A stretch of DNA of 32,226 nucleotides from Streptomyces sp. E2N166. Lineage in GTDB: Bacteria > Actinomycetota > Actinomycetes > Streptomycetales > Streptomycetaceae. The notes under the pieces are model-generated. The model ran no database searches. It had not been told where the DNA came from and worked only from the letters and a program-made list of their open reading frames with translations. Shown one piece after another: positions 24,640 to 32,226 of this stretch. The translations under genes and the position numbers were made by a program. The first letter of the stretch is position 1. Every line of letters starts with the position of its first letter. The stretch covers positions 1,013,633 to 1,045,858 of the forward strand of contig NZ_RAIF01000006.1 in the NCBI RefSeq assembly GCF_003671715.1, written 5' to 3'.

Positions 24640-24897
24640 TTACAGAAGGGCTAGGCTCACGAGCAGGTCCAGGCCGTTCTCGTCTGCCCGGAACGCAGCC
24701 AGTCCGGTTTCGTCCACGAGCATCCGTGCGTCGCCGGCCAGCCACAGAGCCAGAGCTTCGAGTATGTCTTCTGCGGCCGCCTCAGCTGTCGCGGTCTCTG
24801 CGTCCAGGGCCGCGGACACAGCGTTCCGGGCCTGCGCGACGGTGGGCGCCAGGCGGTGGCCGGTAGAGCCGTTGATGTACCAAGAGACCAGGATCAC
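24640..24897 (-). CDS. Small hypothetical protein (85 aa) upstream of the Rhs toxin
   Basis: I do not recognise this protein. It is acidic and Ala/Leu-rich with a central helix-like stretch (SAALDAETATAEAAAEDILE). The GTG start at 24897 has no ribosome-binding site, but TAGCCT (24904-24909) ends exactly 6 nt before it, which suggests a leaderless promoter. Codon third positions are mostly G or C, but less strictly than in neighbouring genes. It lies 234 nt upstream of the toxin on the same strand. It could be a partner or a leftover of an earlier module, or a chance ORF. Confidence 0.45.
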   Translation of the reverse strand: MILVSWYINGSTGHRLAPTVAQARNAVSAALDAETATAEAAAEDILEALALWLAGDARMLVDETGLAAFRADENGLDLLVSLALL

Positions 24898-25171
24898 GCG
24901 GGAAGGCTATCCATCCAACGGCCCCGTTGATGAGGTATCGCCCGGGAAGTGCGCTCGCGCCACTCCCGGACTGCCACCCGGCGTCCCGGCGGCGCATCCC
25001 GAAGCACTCGGCCGGCTTCGGACCGGCGTGCGTCCCGACGGCTTGTACGACGAAAGCCGGGTTGAGCGCTTCCGCGCGTCGTACGTCCGACAGCCGGAGC
25101 CCCCCTCCGGCCCCGGCTGCCACGCATGCCCCGGATCATGCCACGGGGCACTGACAACGCCCGAGCGGTTT
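24898..25171. other. Gap between the small ORF and the mmcQ-like gene
   Basis: The 274 nt hold several overlapping open frames on both strands, none with a supported start or a recognised domain. The 24904-24909 box near its left edge may serve the 85-residue ORF. Small hairpins occur at 25039-25059, 25094-25110 and 25127-25150. It may be a decayed gene, but I cannot say of what. Confidence 0.35.
25127..25150 (-). terminator. Hairpin after the mmcQ-like gene, likely terminator
   Basis: TGCCCCG and CGGGGCA form a perfect 7-bp stem with a 10-nt loop, 21 nt beyond the stop codon at 25172 on the minus strand. It is a likely end point for the XRE-GNAT-mmcQ transcript, though no T-tract follows. 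Confidence 0.5.
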
Positions 25172-25561
25172 TCAGCCCCCGGCCGGCAGCCCCAGCCGGG
25201 GATGGGCCTCCAGCAGCCGGGGCGGGGCCGCCTGGCGCCAGGAGTCGGCAAGGATGTCGCGCAGTTCGTCCTCGCCCTCCAGGGCGGCGAGGCGGGCCCG
25301 CACCCAGGCGAACTGCGCCTCATGGCCCGCGATCCAGAACTTCCCCGGCTCGGCCAGCACGAGTTCGTCGCGCTCCTCCTTGGGGCAGCGCACCGCGATG
25401 GAGGTCTCGTCCTCGGGCAGTGTGGCGAACATCTTCCCCGCGACCCGGAACGTGGGCATGCTCCAGGCGACCTTCTCCGTCGTTTCCGGCAGGGACAGGG
25501 CGATACGGCGTACGTCTTCTGCGTCCGGCATGTCAGGCACGGTAACCGCCGCCACTGACAT
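25172..25561 (-). CDS. MmcQ/YjbR family protein
   Basis: A 129-residue soluble protein of the MmcQ/YjbR (DUF419-like) fold. Typical segments are EDVRRIALSLPETTEKVAWS near the N-terminus, FRVAGKMFATL in the middle and FWIAGHEAQFAWVRARL near the C-terminus. The family has a double-wing DNA-binding-like fold, but its role is unknown. ATG 25561 directly follows the stop of the GNAT gene (TGAATG) and has GGAG 8 nt upstream, inside the GNAT coding end. ATG 25531 is a shorter alternative that starts at the conserved domain. It is the last gene of a three-gene operon. Confidence 0.85.
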   Translation of the reverse strand: MSVAAVTVPDMPDAEDVRRIALSLPETTEKVAWSMPTFRVAGKMFATLPEDETSIAVRCPKEERDELVLAEPGKFWIAGHEAQFAWVRARLAALEGEDELRDILADSWRQAAPPRLLEAHPRLGLPAGG

Positions 25562-26107
25562 TCACCCGGCTCCGGCCGGGGCGCCCGCATCCCTGCCGAC
25601 CTGCTTGAAGTAGAGCGTCGTCGGCCGCAGCCGCCCGCCCGGGTCAGCCGCGTAGTCGGGAATCGTTCCGGCACGGGTCCACCCGGTGGAGCGGTAGAGG
25701 TGCTCGGCGGGGCTGCCGGTCTCGGTGTCCAGGTGGAGCAGGGTGATGCCGGCCGCGGCGGCCGCCTCCTCGGCGGCGGTCAGGAGCCGGCGGCCCAGCC
25801 CCCGGCCGCGCGCCGCGCGCAAGACCATCAGCTTGACCAGCTCGGCGCGGTGGCGGCTGTTGGGCTTGTCGGGCAGGGCGAGACTCACCGTTCCGAGCAC
25901 CCGGTCCCCCTCGTGCGCGATCCAGACGGCGAGTCGCCCGGCGGCGACGGCCGCGGCCCGCTCCCGCCACCAGGCGACGGCGTCCGCCCGGTCGAGCGGC
26001 GCGAGGAAGCCGACGGACGCGCCGCCCTCGACGGTGCCGGTCAGCAGGTCGGCCAACTCCTCCAGCAGTGCCGTGAGCCGCCCCTCGTCCACTTGCGTCA
26101 CGATCAC
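25562..26107 (-). CDS. GNAT family N-acetyltransferase
   Basis: A 181-residue acetyltransferase that would move an acetyl group from acetyl-CoA to an amine. The acetyl-CoA-binding motif reads LMVLRAARGRGLGRRLLTAA (about residues 93-112), preceded by the beta-strand RVLGTVSLAL and followed by LHLDTETGSPAEHLYRSTGW, which is typical for the C-terminal half of the fold. Substrate unknown. GTG 26107 overlaps the stop of the XRE regulator by 4 nt (GTGA), and its own stop abuts the mmcQ start, so all three genes are translationally coupled. Relatives beside XRE-cupin regulators often act on small amines or antibiotics, which is only suggestive here. Confidence 0.9.
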   Translation of the reverse strand: MIVTQVDEGRLTALLEELADLLTGTVEGGASVGFLAPLDRADAVAWWRERAAAVAAGRLAVWIAHEGDRVLGTVSLALPDKPNSRHRAELVKLMVLRAARGRGLGRRLLTAAEEAAAAAGITLLHLDTETGSPAEHLYRSTGWTRAGTIPDYAADPGGRLRPTTLYFKQVGRDAGAPAGAG

Positions 26108-26691
26108 GGCAGCACCACCGCCAGCACATAGCGCGCGTCCTCGGGGCCGGCGCACCGGAACCTCGTCGGTCCCCACACCCGCGTCCGCAGGCAGTCCCCG
26201 GTGCCCAGGTGGTGCTCGACGTCCTGGGCCGTCACCTCCAGGGCCCCGGCCAGGACCCAGATGTGCTGTTCCAGGCCGGGCACGGGCGGCCTGTCGTAGG
26301 CGAGGTCGGCGCCTGCGGCGAGCCGTCCCTCGACCAGTTCGCCGCGCAGCCCGGCGTGCGGCGGGGACACGGAGCGGCGTACGAATCCGGCGGACCGGTC
26401 CTCCCACAGCGGCTGCTCGCCGGCCCGCACCAGCAGCGCGGGTTCCGTCTCGATCTCACTGAGCAGCCGGGACATGGTCCGTCCGTAGACGGCGCACAGG
26501 CGGTTCAGCAGGGAGGCGGTGGGGCTGATCTCCGCCCGTTCGGCGCGGGACAGCGTGGACCGGCTCGCTCCGCTGCGCTCCGCCAACTCCCCGAGCGACC
26601 AGCCGTGTTCGGCGCGCAGCTCGGCCAGCCGGGCGGCGAGCCGGGCGTCCACGAGGTCGGGAGCCTCCGGCCCCTCATCCCTGTCTCTCAT
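26104..26691 (-). CDS. XRE-family regulator with C-terminal cupin domain
   Basis: A 195-residue DNA-binding protein. Residues about 18-75 form a Cro/C1-type helix-turn-helix, WSLGELAERSGASRSTLSRA being helices 2-3. Residues about 110-190 fit a small cupin sensor domain (LEQHIWVLAGALEV and GTGDCLRTRVW). Such regulators often control the gene next to them in response to a small ligand, here the GNAT gene. ATG 26691 has no ribosome-binding site; TAGCGT lies 7 nt upstream, so the mRNA is probably leaderless. That box and the ATG both lie inside a 33-bp palindrome, which strongly suggests autorepression. GTG codons downstream are alternative starts but would cut into the HTH. Confidence 0.9.
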   Translation of the reverse strand: MRDRDEGPEAPDLVDARLAARLAELRAEHGWSLGELAERSGASRSTLSRAERAEISPTASLLNRLCAVYGRTMSRLLSEIETEPALLVRAGEQPLWEDRSAGFVRRSVSPPHAGLRGELVEGRLAAGADLAYDRPPVPGLEQHIWVLAGALEVTAQDVEHHLGTGDCLRTRVWGPTRFRCAGPEDARYVLAVVLP

Positions 26692-26718
26692 ATTCGGGAC
26701 GCTATCCCGGATATGAGA
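26686..26718. promoter_or_regulatory. 33-bp palindrome over the XRE promoter and start codon, candidate operator
   Basis: Arms of 14 nt (26686-26699 and 26705-26718) pair at 13 positions around the 5-nt spacer CGCTA; on the minus strand the first arm reads TCTCATATCCGGGA. The ATG of the XRE gene (26689-26691) and its likely -10 box TAGCGT are inside. Binding of a dimer here would block transcription and initiation together. The nearest candidate to bind it is the XRE protein itself. Confidence 0.8.
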
Positions 26719-26737
26719 CGGCCGTGTTACGGAGACC

Positions 26738-27640
26738 TCACGCCCGGGCCGCCTCGTCGAGCGCCTCCAGGACCGGGCGGATCAGCGGGTGCTCCTCGGC
26801 TCCCCGGCGCACGGCCGCGAAGACGCGGCGGGTGGGCGCGATGCCGTCGACCGGGCGGACGACCACTCCTGTGAGGTCCGTGCCGTGCAGGGCCGAGCGC
26901 GGGACGAGTGCCACGCCGACGTCGGCCGCGGCGAGCGACACGACCGCGCGGAAGTCGTCCGAGGAGTGCTCCATGCGCGGCTGGAAGCCGGCGTGCTCGC
27001 AGGCCAGGACCACCACGTCATGACAGGGGTTGCCCGGGTAGGGACCGATCCACGAGTCCTTGGCCAGCTCCCCGAGCGGCACTTCGTCGGCGTCGGCGAG
27101 GCGGTGGGCGAGAGGGACGACCGCGTCGAAGGGCTCGGCGTACAGGGGGACGTGGGTCAGGCGCGGATCGTCGGCGGGCGGCGCCCCCCGGTACTCGACG
27201 GCCACGGCCACGTCGACCTGCCGGTCGAGGACCATCGGCAGGCTGGCGTCGCCCTCGGCGTCCTGGACGCGGATGCGGATGCCGGGCGCCGACTCGGCGA
27301 GGCGGGCCAGCGCGGGCGCGACGACCAGTGCGATACCGGTGGCGAAGGAGGCGACCGTGACCGTGCCCGCGTCGCCCGAGCTGTACGCGGCGAGTTCCGC
27401 CTCGGCCCGCTCCAGCTGGGCGAGGACGGCGTTGGTGTGGCTGAGCAGGATCTCGCCGGCCGGGGTCAGCCGTACGCCCTTGGCGCCGCGCTCGACCAGG
27501 CGGTGGCCGGTCTCCTGCTCCAGGGCGGCCAGTTGCTGGGAGACCGCCGACGGGGTGAGGTACAGCGCGGCGGCAGCCGCCGTCACGGTGCGGTGGTCCG
27601 CCACCGCTCGGAGGATGTGCAGCCGCCGTGCTTCGATCAC
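26738..27640 (-). CDS. LysR-family transcription regulator
   Basis: A 300-residue LysR-type protein. The N-terminal winged helix-turn-helix covers residues about 1-62 (RTVTAAAAALYLTPSAVSQQ, then LAALEQETG). The C-terminal type-2 periplasmic-binding-like effector domain covers about 90-290 (GTVTVASFATG, VDVAVAVEY). It lies 59 nt downstream of kbl on the same strand, so it may share the tdh-kbl transcript, and it is a natural candidate to regulate threonine catabolism. LysR genes usually lie divergent from their targets, so a same-strand distal position is less usual. ATG 27640 begins at the conserved MIEARRLHILRAV. Effector unknown. Confidence 0.93.
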   Translation of the reverse strand: MIEARRLHILRAVADHRTVTAAAAALYLTPSAVSQQLAALEQETGHRLVERGAKGVRLTPAGEILLSHTNAVLAQLERAEAELAAYSSGDAGTVTVASFATGIALVVAPALARLAESAPGIRIRVQDAEGDASLPMVLDRQVDVAVAVEYRGAPPADDPRLTHVPLYAEPFDAVVPLAHRLADADEVPLGELAKDSWIGPYPGNPCHDVVVLACEHAGFQPRMEHSSDDFRAVVSLAAADVGVALVPRSALHGTDLTGVVVRPVDGIAPTRRVFAAVRRGAEEHPLIRPVLEALDEAARA

Positions 27641-27699
27641 GGGATCGATTCTCTCACCCGCCGCACCCGCCGCGCCCGTGGCCGCGGGTCACGCCCGCG

Positions 27700-28893
27700 T
27701 CAGGCGTCCAGCTCCTTGCGCGCCGCCGTGAAGGCGTCCACCGCGCGGTGCACGTCCGCCGTCGAGTGCGCGGCGGACAGCTGCACCCGGATGCGGGCCT
27801 GGCCCTGCGGCACGACCGGGTAGGAGAAGCCGATGACGTACACCCCGCGCTCCAGCAGCAGCTCGGCCATGCGGCCCGCCTTCGACGCGTCACCGATCAT
27901 CACCGGCGCGATGGCGTGGTCGCCGGGGAGGATGTCGAAGCCCTCCTCGGTCATCCGGCGGCGGAACAGGGCGGTGTTCTCGGCCAGCCGGACACGCAGG
28001 TCGTCGGCCGACTCAAGGAGGTCGAGCACCTTGAGGGAGGCGGCCGCGATGACCGGGGCCAGCGTGTTGGAGAAGAGGTACGGCCGGGAGCGCTGGCGCA
28101 GCAGGGCGACGATCTCGGCGCGCGCGGCGACGTAGCCGCCGGAGGCGCCGCCGAGGGCCTTGCCGAGGGTGCCGGTGATGATGTCGACCCGGTCCATGAC
28201 GCCGTGCAGCTCGGGGGTGCCGCGCCCGCCGGGTCCGACGAAGCCGACGGCGTGCGAGTCGTCGACCATGACCATGGCGTCGTAGCGGTCGGCCAGGTCG
28301 CAGATGTCGCGGAGCGGGGCGACGTAGCCGTCCATGGAGAAGACGCCGTCGGTGACGATCAGCTTGCGGCGGGCGTCGCCCGCGGCCTTGAGCTGCGCCT
28401 CCAGGTCGGCCATGTCGCGGTTGGCGTAGCGCAGGCGCCTGGCCTTGCTGAGGCGGATGCCGTCGATGATCGAGGCGTGGTTCAGGGCGTCCGAGATCAC
28501 CGCGTCCTCGGGGCCGAGGAGGGTCTCGAAGACGCCGCCGTTGGCGTCGAAGCAGGAGGAGTAGAGGATCGTGTCCTCCTGGCCGAGGAACGCGGAGAGC
28601 CGGGCCTCCAGTTCCTTGTGCACCTCCTGGGTGCCGCAGATGAAGCGCACGGACGCCATGCCGTAGCCCCAGCGGTCCAGCGCCTCGTGGGCGGCGGCGA
28701 CGACCTCGGGGTGGTCGGCGAGGCCGAGGTAGTTGTTGGCGCAGAAGTTGAGGACCTCGCCGGGGCGGCCGCCCGCGGTGACGTTCACGGTCGCGGACTG
28801 CGGGGTGCCGATCACCCGCTCGGGCTTGTGCAGGCCGGCGGTGCGGATCTCGTCGAGGGTGGCGCGCAGGTCGTCGCGCACGGAGTCGAACAT
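27700..28893 (-). CDS. kbl: Glycine C-acetyltransferase (2-amino-3-ketobutyrate CoA ligase), Kbl
   Basis: A 397-residue PLP enzyme of the alpha-oxoamine synthase family. With CoA it splits 2-amino-3-oxobutyrate, the product of Tdh, into glycine and acetyl-CoA. PLP Lys245 lies in [15 protein letters not shown], within one position of the E. coli enzyme as I recall it; [11 protein letters not shown] holds the Asp and His that contact the cofactor, and [12 protein letters not shown] is the N-terminal family mark. ATG 28893 has AGGAG 8 nt upstream. The gene follows tdh after 52 nt on the same strand. The length equals the E. coli protein within one or two residues, and all motifs are intact, so activity is expected. 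Confidence 0.96.
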   Translation of the reverse strand: MFDSVRDDLRATLDEIRTAGLHKPERVIGTPQSATVNVTAGGRPGEVLNFCANNYLGLADHPEVVAAAHEALDRWGYGMASVRFICGTQEVHKELEARLSAFLGQEDTILYSSCFDANGGVFETLLGPEDAVISDALNHASIIDGIRLSKARRLRYANRDMADLEAQLKAAGDARRKLIVTDGVFSMDGYVAPLRDICDLADRYDAMVMVDDSHAVGFVGPGGRGTPELHGVMDRVDIITGTLGKALGGASGGYVAARAEIVALLRQRSRPYLFSNTLAPVIAAASLKVLDLLESADDLRVRLAENTALFRRRMTEEGFDILPGDHAIAPVMIGDASKAGRMAELLLERGVYVIGFSYPVVPQGQARIRVQLSAAHSTADVHRAVDAFTAARKELDA

Positions 28894-28945
28894 GTCAGAA
28901 GCTCCTGGAAGAGGCGTTGGAGAGGGCTCTGAAGAGGCAGGTGAC

Positions 28946-29974
28946 TTACGCGGTCCAGTCGAGGATGACCTTGCCGCCCTTGCCGCCGGCCGCGTCCTCG
29001 AACGCCGCCTCGTGGTCACGGTGGCTGTAGCGGCCGGTGATGACGGGGGCGAGGTCGAGGCCGCCTTCGAGCAGCACCGACATGGCGTACCAGGTCTCGA
29101 ACATCTCGCGCCCGTAGATGCCCTTGACGGTGATCATCGAGGTGACGATCCGGGCCCAGTCGACCGGGAACTCCTCGGAGGGCAGGCCGAGCATCGCGAT
29201 CCGGCCGCCGTGCGTCATGTTGGCGATCATGTCGCGCATGGCCTCGGGGCGGCCGGACATCTCCAGGCCGATGTCGAAGCCCTCGCGCAGGCCCAGCTCG
29301 CGCTGTCCGTCGGCGATGGTCGACTTCGACACGTCGAGGGCGAGGCTCACGCCGACCTTGCGCGCCAGGTCCAGGCGTTCTTCGCTCACGTCGGTGATCA
29401 CGACGTTGCGGGCCCCCGCGTGCCGGGCGACGGCGGCCGCCATCAGGCCGATCGGCCCGGCGCCGGTGATGAGGACGTCCTCGCCGACCAGCGGGAAGGA
29501 CAGGGCGGTGTGCACGGCGTTGCCGAACGGGTCGAAGATCGCGGCGACGTCGAGGTCGACGGGGACGCGGTGCACCCAGACGTTGGTGGCGGGCAGGGCG
29601 ACGTACTCGGCGAACGCCCCGTCCCGGCCGACGCCGAGCCCGACGGTGGCGCGGCACAGGTGGCGCCGGCCGGCCAGGCAGTTGCGGCACTTGCCGCAGA
29701 CCAGGTGTCCTTCGCCGCTGACCCGGTCGCCGGCCTTGATGTCGGTGACGTCCCGCCCGGTGTCGACGACCTCGCCGACGAACTCGTGACCCACGACGAG
29801 CGGAGTGCGGATGGCCTGCCGCGCCCAGCCGTCCCAGGCCCGGATGTGCAGGTCGGTGCCGCAGATGCCGGTGCGCAGCACCTTGATGAGCACGTCACCG
29901 GATCCGATGACGGGCTCGGGCACGTCCGCGAGCCGGAGGCCGGGCTCCGCCTTCTCCTTGACCAGCGCCTTCAA
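28946..29974 (-). CDS. tdh: L-threonine 3-dehydrogenase, Tdh
   Basis: A 342-residue zinc- and NAD-dependent medium-chain dehydrogenase that oxidises threonine to 2-amino-3-oxobutyrate, the substrate of Kbl. Catalytic zinc ligands are Cys38 (GICGTDLH), His63 and Glu64 (VVGHEFVG). The structural zinc site is Cys93, Cys96, Cys99 and Cys107. The NAD fold has GAGPIG. The numbering of these residues equals that of E. coli Tdh, which supports the TTG start at 29974. This TTG has AGGAG 8 nt upstream and begins [13 protein letters not shown]. An open frame extends upstream to 30088 but has no similarity. tdh and kbl form the classic two-gene threonine-to-glycine operon. Confidence 0.96.
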   Translation of the reverse strand: MKALVKEKAEPGLRLADVPEPVIGSGDVLIKVLRTGICGTDLHIRAWDGWARQAIRTPLVVGHEFVGEVVDTGRDVTDIKAGDRVSGEGHLVCGKCRNCLAGRRHLCRATVGLGVGRDGAFAEYVALPATNVWVHRVPVDLDVAAIFDPFGNAVHTALSFPLVGEDVLITGAGPIGLMAAAVARHAGARNVVITDVSEERLDLARKVGVSLALDVSKSTIADGQRELGLREGFDIGLEMSGRPEAMRDMIANMTHGGRIAMLGLPSEEFPVDWARIVTSMITVKGIYGREMFETWYAMSVLLEGGLDLAPVITGRYSHRDHEAAFEDAAGGKGGKVILDWTA

Positions 29975-30152
29975 CGCTACGGCTCCTGACGGTGAGGTCC
30001 CGGCGCCGGGCATGCAGAGGCAGCCCGCGTCCGGGAAGGGGAGGGGAATCGCACAGCAATCTGCCCTACGACACCGTCCCGGGTCCATCGAGCCTTTCTT
30101 AAGCCCGGTCGCAGCTTTCCTTCACGCCCTCACACCGCCCGCGCCCGCCGGC
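29975..30152 (-). promoter_or_regulatory. Upstream region of tdh-kbl
   Basis: This 178-nt gap should hold the tdh promoter. A perfect 12-bp palindrome CCCGGCGCCGGG lies at 29999-30010, close to the start codon. An AT-richer patch around 30090-30110 (TTAAGAAAG on the minus strand) is present, but no clear -35/-10 pair stands out. No riboswitch-like structure was recognised. Confidence 0.35.
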
Positions 30153-30728
30153 TCACAGCGGGAGCCCGTCCTCCGCGCTGCGTTCGATGCGCCGTACGAG
30201 ATCGGCCGCCGTGGACTTGATCGTCGCCAGGCCCGCCTTCCCCCAGCTCCGAGGCCTTACGTCGGCGGCGGACACCGCGCCCAGCACCGTCCCCGTGCTG
30301 TCGATGAGCGGGGCTCCCAGGTAGGAGCGGATGCCGAACTCGTCGACCACCGGGTTGCCCGCGAAGCGCGGATAGTCGCGCACGTCCTCCAGGACCAGGG
30401 CCTTGCGCCGGACCACCACATGGGGGCAGAAGCCGTGGTCGCGCGGCTGGACCCGGGCGAACTCGGGACTGGTGCCGTCCCCCCGCGTCACCGGCGCGAT
30501 CTCGGGCACCCGCAGGCCCGCGAAGAACTGCCCGCCCTCGACCAGGAAGTTGACCATCGCGTACGGCGCCTCGGCGAGATGGGCGAGATGGGCCGCGTAG
30601 GCGTCGAGGGCCGGATCCGGGCTTTTTGCCAGCCCGAGCCGGCGCAGCCGTCGCACCCGTGCGGGGGCCTCCCGGTCCTCGGGAGTGAGCAGCAGCCGTC
30701 CGACCGGGCGCGGCGGGTCATAGCTCAT
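30153..30728 (-). CDS. GAF-domain protein, probable conservon-associated sensor
   Basis: A 191-residue soluble protein that is essentially one GAF domain. Core segments are APYAMVNFLVEGGQFFAGL (about residues 54-72), RDHGFCPHVVVRRKALVLED and IRSYLGAPLIDSTGTVLGAV, followed by a C-terminal helix. GAF domains of this type (DHxFC-x-H motif) bind small ligands or redox cofactors, or serve as dimer units. ATG 30728 has GGAG 7 nt upstream. It lies 81 nt after cvnD on the same strand, in the place where many conservons carry a cytochrome P450 or another accessory gene, so it may work with that GTPase module. No kinase or output domain is present. Confidence 0.88.
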   Translation of the reverse strand: MSYDPPRPVGRLLLTPEDREAPARVRRLRRLGLAKSPDPALDAYAAHLAHLAEAPYAMVNFLVEGGQFFAGLRVPEIAPVTRGDGTSPEFARVQPRDHGFCPHVVVRRKALVLEDVRDYPRFAGNPVVDEFGIRSYLGAPLIDSTGTVLGAVSAADVRPRSWGKAGLATIKSTAADLVRRIERSAEDGLPL

Positions 30729-30809
30729 GGGCGGGCTCCGTCGCTGTGCGCGTGCGTCATGTGCGGCTCCGTGGCGGTGGGTACGGGAATCACCTGGGTC
30801 ACCCGGGGA

Positions 30810-31454
30810 TCACCTGTGGGCGCCGTGCCCCGTCGTGGGGGCCGGTGTGTGGGCGATGAGGTGGCGTACGAGGGTGAGCAGGGTCTGTACGCCGGAACTG
30901 GAGATCCGGGCGTCGCAGCGCACGATGGGGATCTCGGGATGGAGGTCCATGGCGGCGCGCACCTCCTCGGGGTCGTAGCGGTACCCGCCGTCGAACTCGT
31001 TGATCGCGACGATGAAGCCGAGTCCGCGCTCCTCGAAGAAGTCGACGGCGGCGAACGACTCCTCGAGGCGGCGGGTGTCGGCGATGATCACCGCACCGAG
31101 CGCGCCCTCGCACAGTTCGTCCCACATGAACCAGAACCGTTCCTGGCCGGGCGTCCCGAACAGGTACAGCACGTGTTCCGGGTCGAGGGTGAGGCGGCCG
31201 AAGTCCATGGCCACGGTCGTTTCGAGTTTGTTCTCGATTCCGTCGAGGTTGTCGGTCGCGGCGCTGACCGTGGTGAGCAGTTCCTCCGTGCTCAGCGGCG
31301 CGATCTCGCTGACCGCGCCCACGAAGGTCGTCTTGCCCACCCCGAACCCGCCCGCCACGAGGATCTTCAGCGCGGTGGGAAAGGGATCGGTGGTGTCGTG
31401 GCCGGATCCCGGGACGGGTCCGTGGCCGTAGTCAGAGCTGTCGTCGTAGTCCAT
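30810..31454 (-). CDS. cvnD: Conservon GTPase-like ATP/GTP-binding protein, CvnD type
   Basis: A 214-residue small-GTPase-like protein. The P-loop GGFGVGKTT lies at residues 35-43, the switch region includes TTVAMDFGRL, the G3-like motif is LFGTPGQERF, and AINEFDGG stands where small GTPases have NKxD. This variant is normal in the actinobacterial family. In conservons such proteins act with a sensor kinase (A), a roadblock protein (B) and a DUF742 protein (C) in a membrane complex resembling eukaryotic G-protein systems. ATG 31454 overlaps the cvnC end by 23 nt, so the two are coupled. The N-terminal 28 residues are an acidic, Gly/Asp/Pro-rich extension. Confidence 0.93.
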   Translation of the reverse strand: MDYDDSSDYGHGPVPGSGHDTTDPFPTALKILVAGGFGVGKTTFVGAVSEIAPLSTEELLTTVSAATDNLDGIENKLETTVAMDFGRLTLDPEHVLYLFGTPGQERFWFMWDELCEGALGAVIIADTRRLEESFAAVDFFEERGLGFIVAINEFDGGYRYDPEEVRAAMDLHPEIPIVRCDARISSSGVQTLLTLVRHLIAHTPAPTTGHGAHR

Positions 31455-31806
31455 CGAGCACTGCCTCCAGAAGGGCCCGGTCCGTGGGGTTGTGGTGGAA
31501 CGAGGCGGGGGGTTTGGTGGTCAGCGCGCCGCAGTCGACGAGGTCCGACAGCAGCACCTTGGTGACTGCCACCGGAAGCCTCAGATGGGCGGCGAGCTCG
31601 GCGACCGGGAGGGGCGCCCGGCACAGGTCGAGTGCCTGCGCGTGTTCGGGACCGAGGTAACCGAGGGGGGTCGCCCCCGTGGCCATCACCTGGGACATCA
31701 GGTCGAGCTCGACGGTGGGCCGGGTACGGCCGTTGCTCACGGTGAAGGGGCGCACCAGCCGTCCGGCCGCGTCGTCGAGCCAGGGCCCGTCGCCGGCCGC
31801 GGCCAC
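31432..31806 (-). CDS. cvnC: DUF742 protein, CvnC type
   Basis: A 124-residue protein of the DUF742 family, conservon component C. Hallmarks are GRLVRPFTVSNGRTRP, the LDLMSQVMATG segment and a winged-helix-like C-terminal half (LSDLVDCGALTT). GTG 31806 is preferred because GAGG stands 8 nt upstream; TTG 31812 would overlap the cvnB stop but leaves the ribosome-binding site only 2 nt away. The gap to cvnB is 2 nt and the 3' end overlaps cvnD by 23 nt, so all three are tightly coupled. Confidence 0.93.
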   Translation of the reverse strand: MAAAGDGPWLDDAAGRLVRPFTVSNGRTRPTVELDLMSQVMATGATPLGYLGPEHAQALDLCRAPLPVAELAAHLRLPVAVTKVLLSDLVDCGALTTKPPASFHHNPTDRALLEAVLDGLRRQL

Positions 31807-31808
31807 CC

Positions 31809-32226
31809 TCAAGGCCTCATCGCCGGGGGTTCGACGGCGTGCTGCCGGGGCGCGGTGACCAGGTAGGGGCGGACGCTCTTGACCAGCATCGCCATCTCGT
31901 AGCCGAGCACGGCCGCGTCGGCCTCGCGGCCGGCCAGCACGGCGAGGCAGGTGCCGGAGCCGGCGGTGGTCACGAAGAGCAGGGTCGAGTCGAGTTCGAC
32001 GACGACCTGCCGTACGTCCCCGCCGTCGCCGAAGCGGACACCGGCGCTGCGGCCGAGGGAGTACAGGCCGGAGGCCAGGGCCGCCATGTGGTCGGCGCTG
32101 TCCGCGTCGAGGCCGTGGACGGATTTCACCAGTCCGTCGCAGGACAGGAGCACCGCGCTGGACGTGTGCGGCACGCGCTGCACGAGGCCGCTCATCAGCC
32201 AGTCGAGGTCGGATACATGGCCGGTC
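31809..32226 (-). CDS. cvnB: Roadblock/LC7-domain protein, CvnB type (5' end outside window)
   Basis: A roadblock/LC7 protein, conservon component B, thought to regulate the GTPase CvnD. It contains VQRVPHTSSAVLLSCDGLVK, the AALASGLYSLGRSAG helix and a C-terminal VVELDSTLLFVTTAGSGTCL segment typical of the family. ATG 32195 is the first start inside the window, but the frame stays open to the edge and reads TGHVSDLDWLM before it, the usual beginning of CvnB proteins. The true start is therefore probably the ATG whose last G is base 32226. The histidine-kinase gene cvnA is expected just beyond the right edge. Confidence 0.93.
   Translation of the reverse strand, partial: TGHVSDLDWLMSGLVQRVPHTSSAVLLSCDGLVKSVHGLDADSADHMAALASGLYSLGRSAGVRFGDGGDVRQVVVELDSTLLFVTTAGSGTCLAVLAGREADAAVLGYEMAMLVKSVRPYLVTAPRQHAVEPPAMRP

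Noticed and set aside
24894..25157. Arg-rich 87-codon frame and overlapping frames between the small ORF and mmcQ
   Set aside because: No ribosome-binding site, no domain, and several frames are equally open; composition is that of non-coding GC-rich DNA.

Overview
The window is very GC-rich, with GC-biased third codon positions, many GTG and some TTG starts, apparent leaderless starts, a Wbl regulator, a conservon-type cluster and a T7SS-type Rhs toxin. Together these point to Streptomyces or a close actinomycete. All calls come from reading the sequence; no database search was run.

Left part (1-11843): cobF is followed by a 14-TM DHA2 drug exporter carrying a MarR-like C-terminal domain. 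Convergent to these lies cobK, with a TSUP permease upstream of it on the same strand. Next comes a minus-strand acyl-CoA module, thiolase then acyl-CoA ligase. It is divergent from a monoacylglycerol-lipase-like hydrolase, and a 17-bp inverted repeat between them is a candidate shared operator. On the plus strand follow a WhiB-like regulator, a DUF3140 protein, an HhH endonuclease-III-like protein, a lipoprotein, a decayed glutamine-synthetase-like gene and a leaderless DUF4916/Nudix-like gene.

Middle part (11874-18667): a complete Mrp (Mnh) Na+/H+ antiporter operon runs on the minus strand in the order A/B fusion, C, D, E, F, G. Every junction is a 4-nt start/stop overlap. Upstream of mrpA lie a strong hairpin and a tRNA-Pro(GGG) gene.

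Toxin locus (18967-24897): a 1558-residue Rhs/YD-repeat polymorphic toxin has a T7SS-type N-terminus and an HNH/Endo VII-like C-terminal nuclease. A 243-residue protein I do not recognise starts 30 nt after it and is the candidate immunity protein. A small ORF lies upstream. This is the best candidate here for something undescribed.

Right part (25172-32226): an XRE-cupin regulator, GNAT and MmcQ/YjbR genes form a coupled operon under a 33-bp palindrome that covers the regulator's own start codon. Further on are the threonine catabolism genes tdh and kbl with a LysR gene, then a conservon cluster (cvnB, cvnC, cvnD) with a GAF-domain gene in the distal slot. cvnB runs off the right edge.
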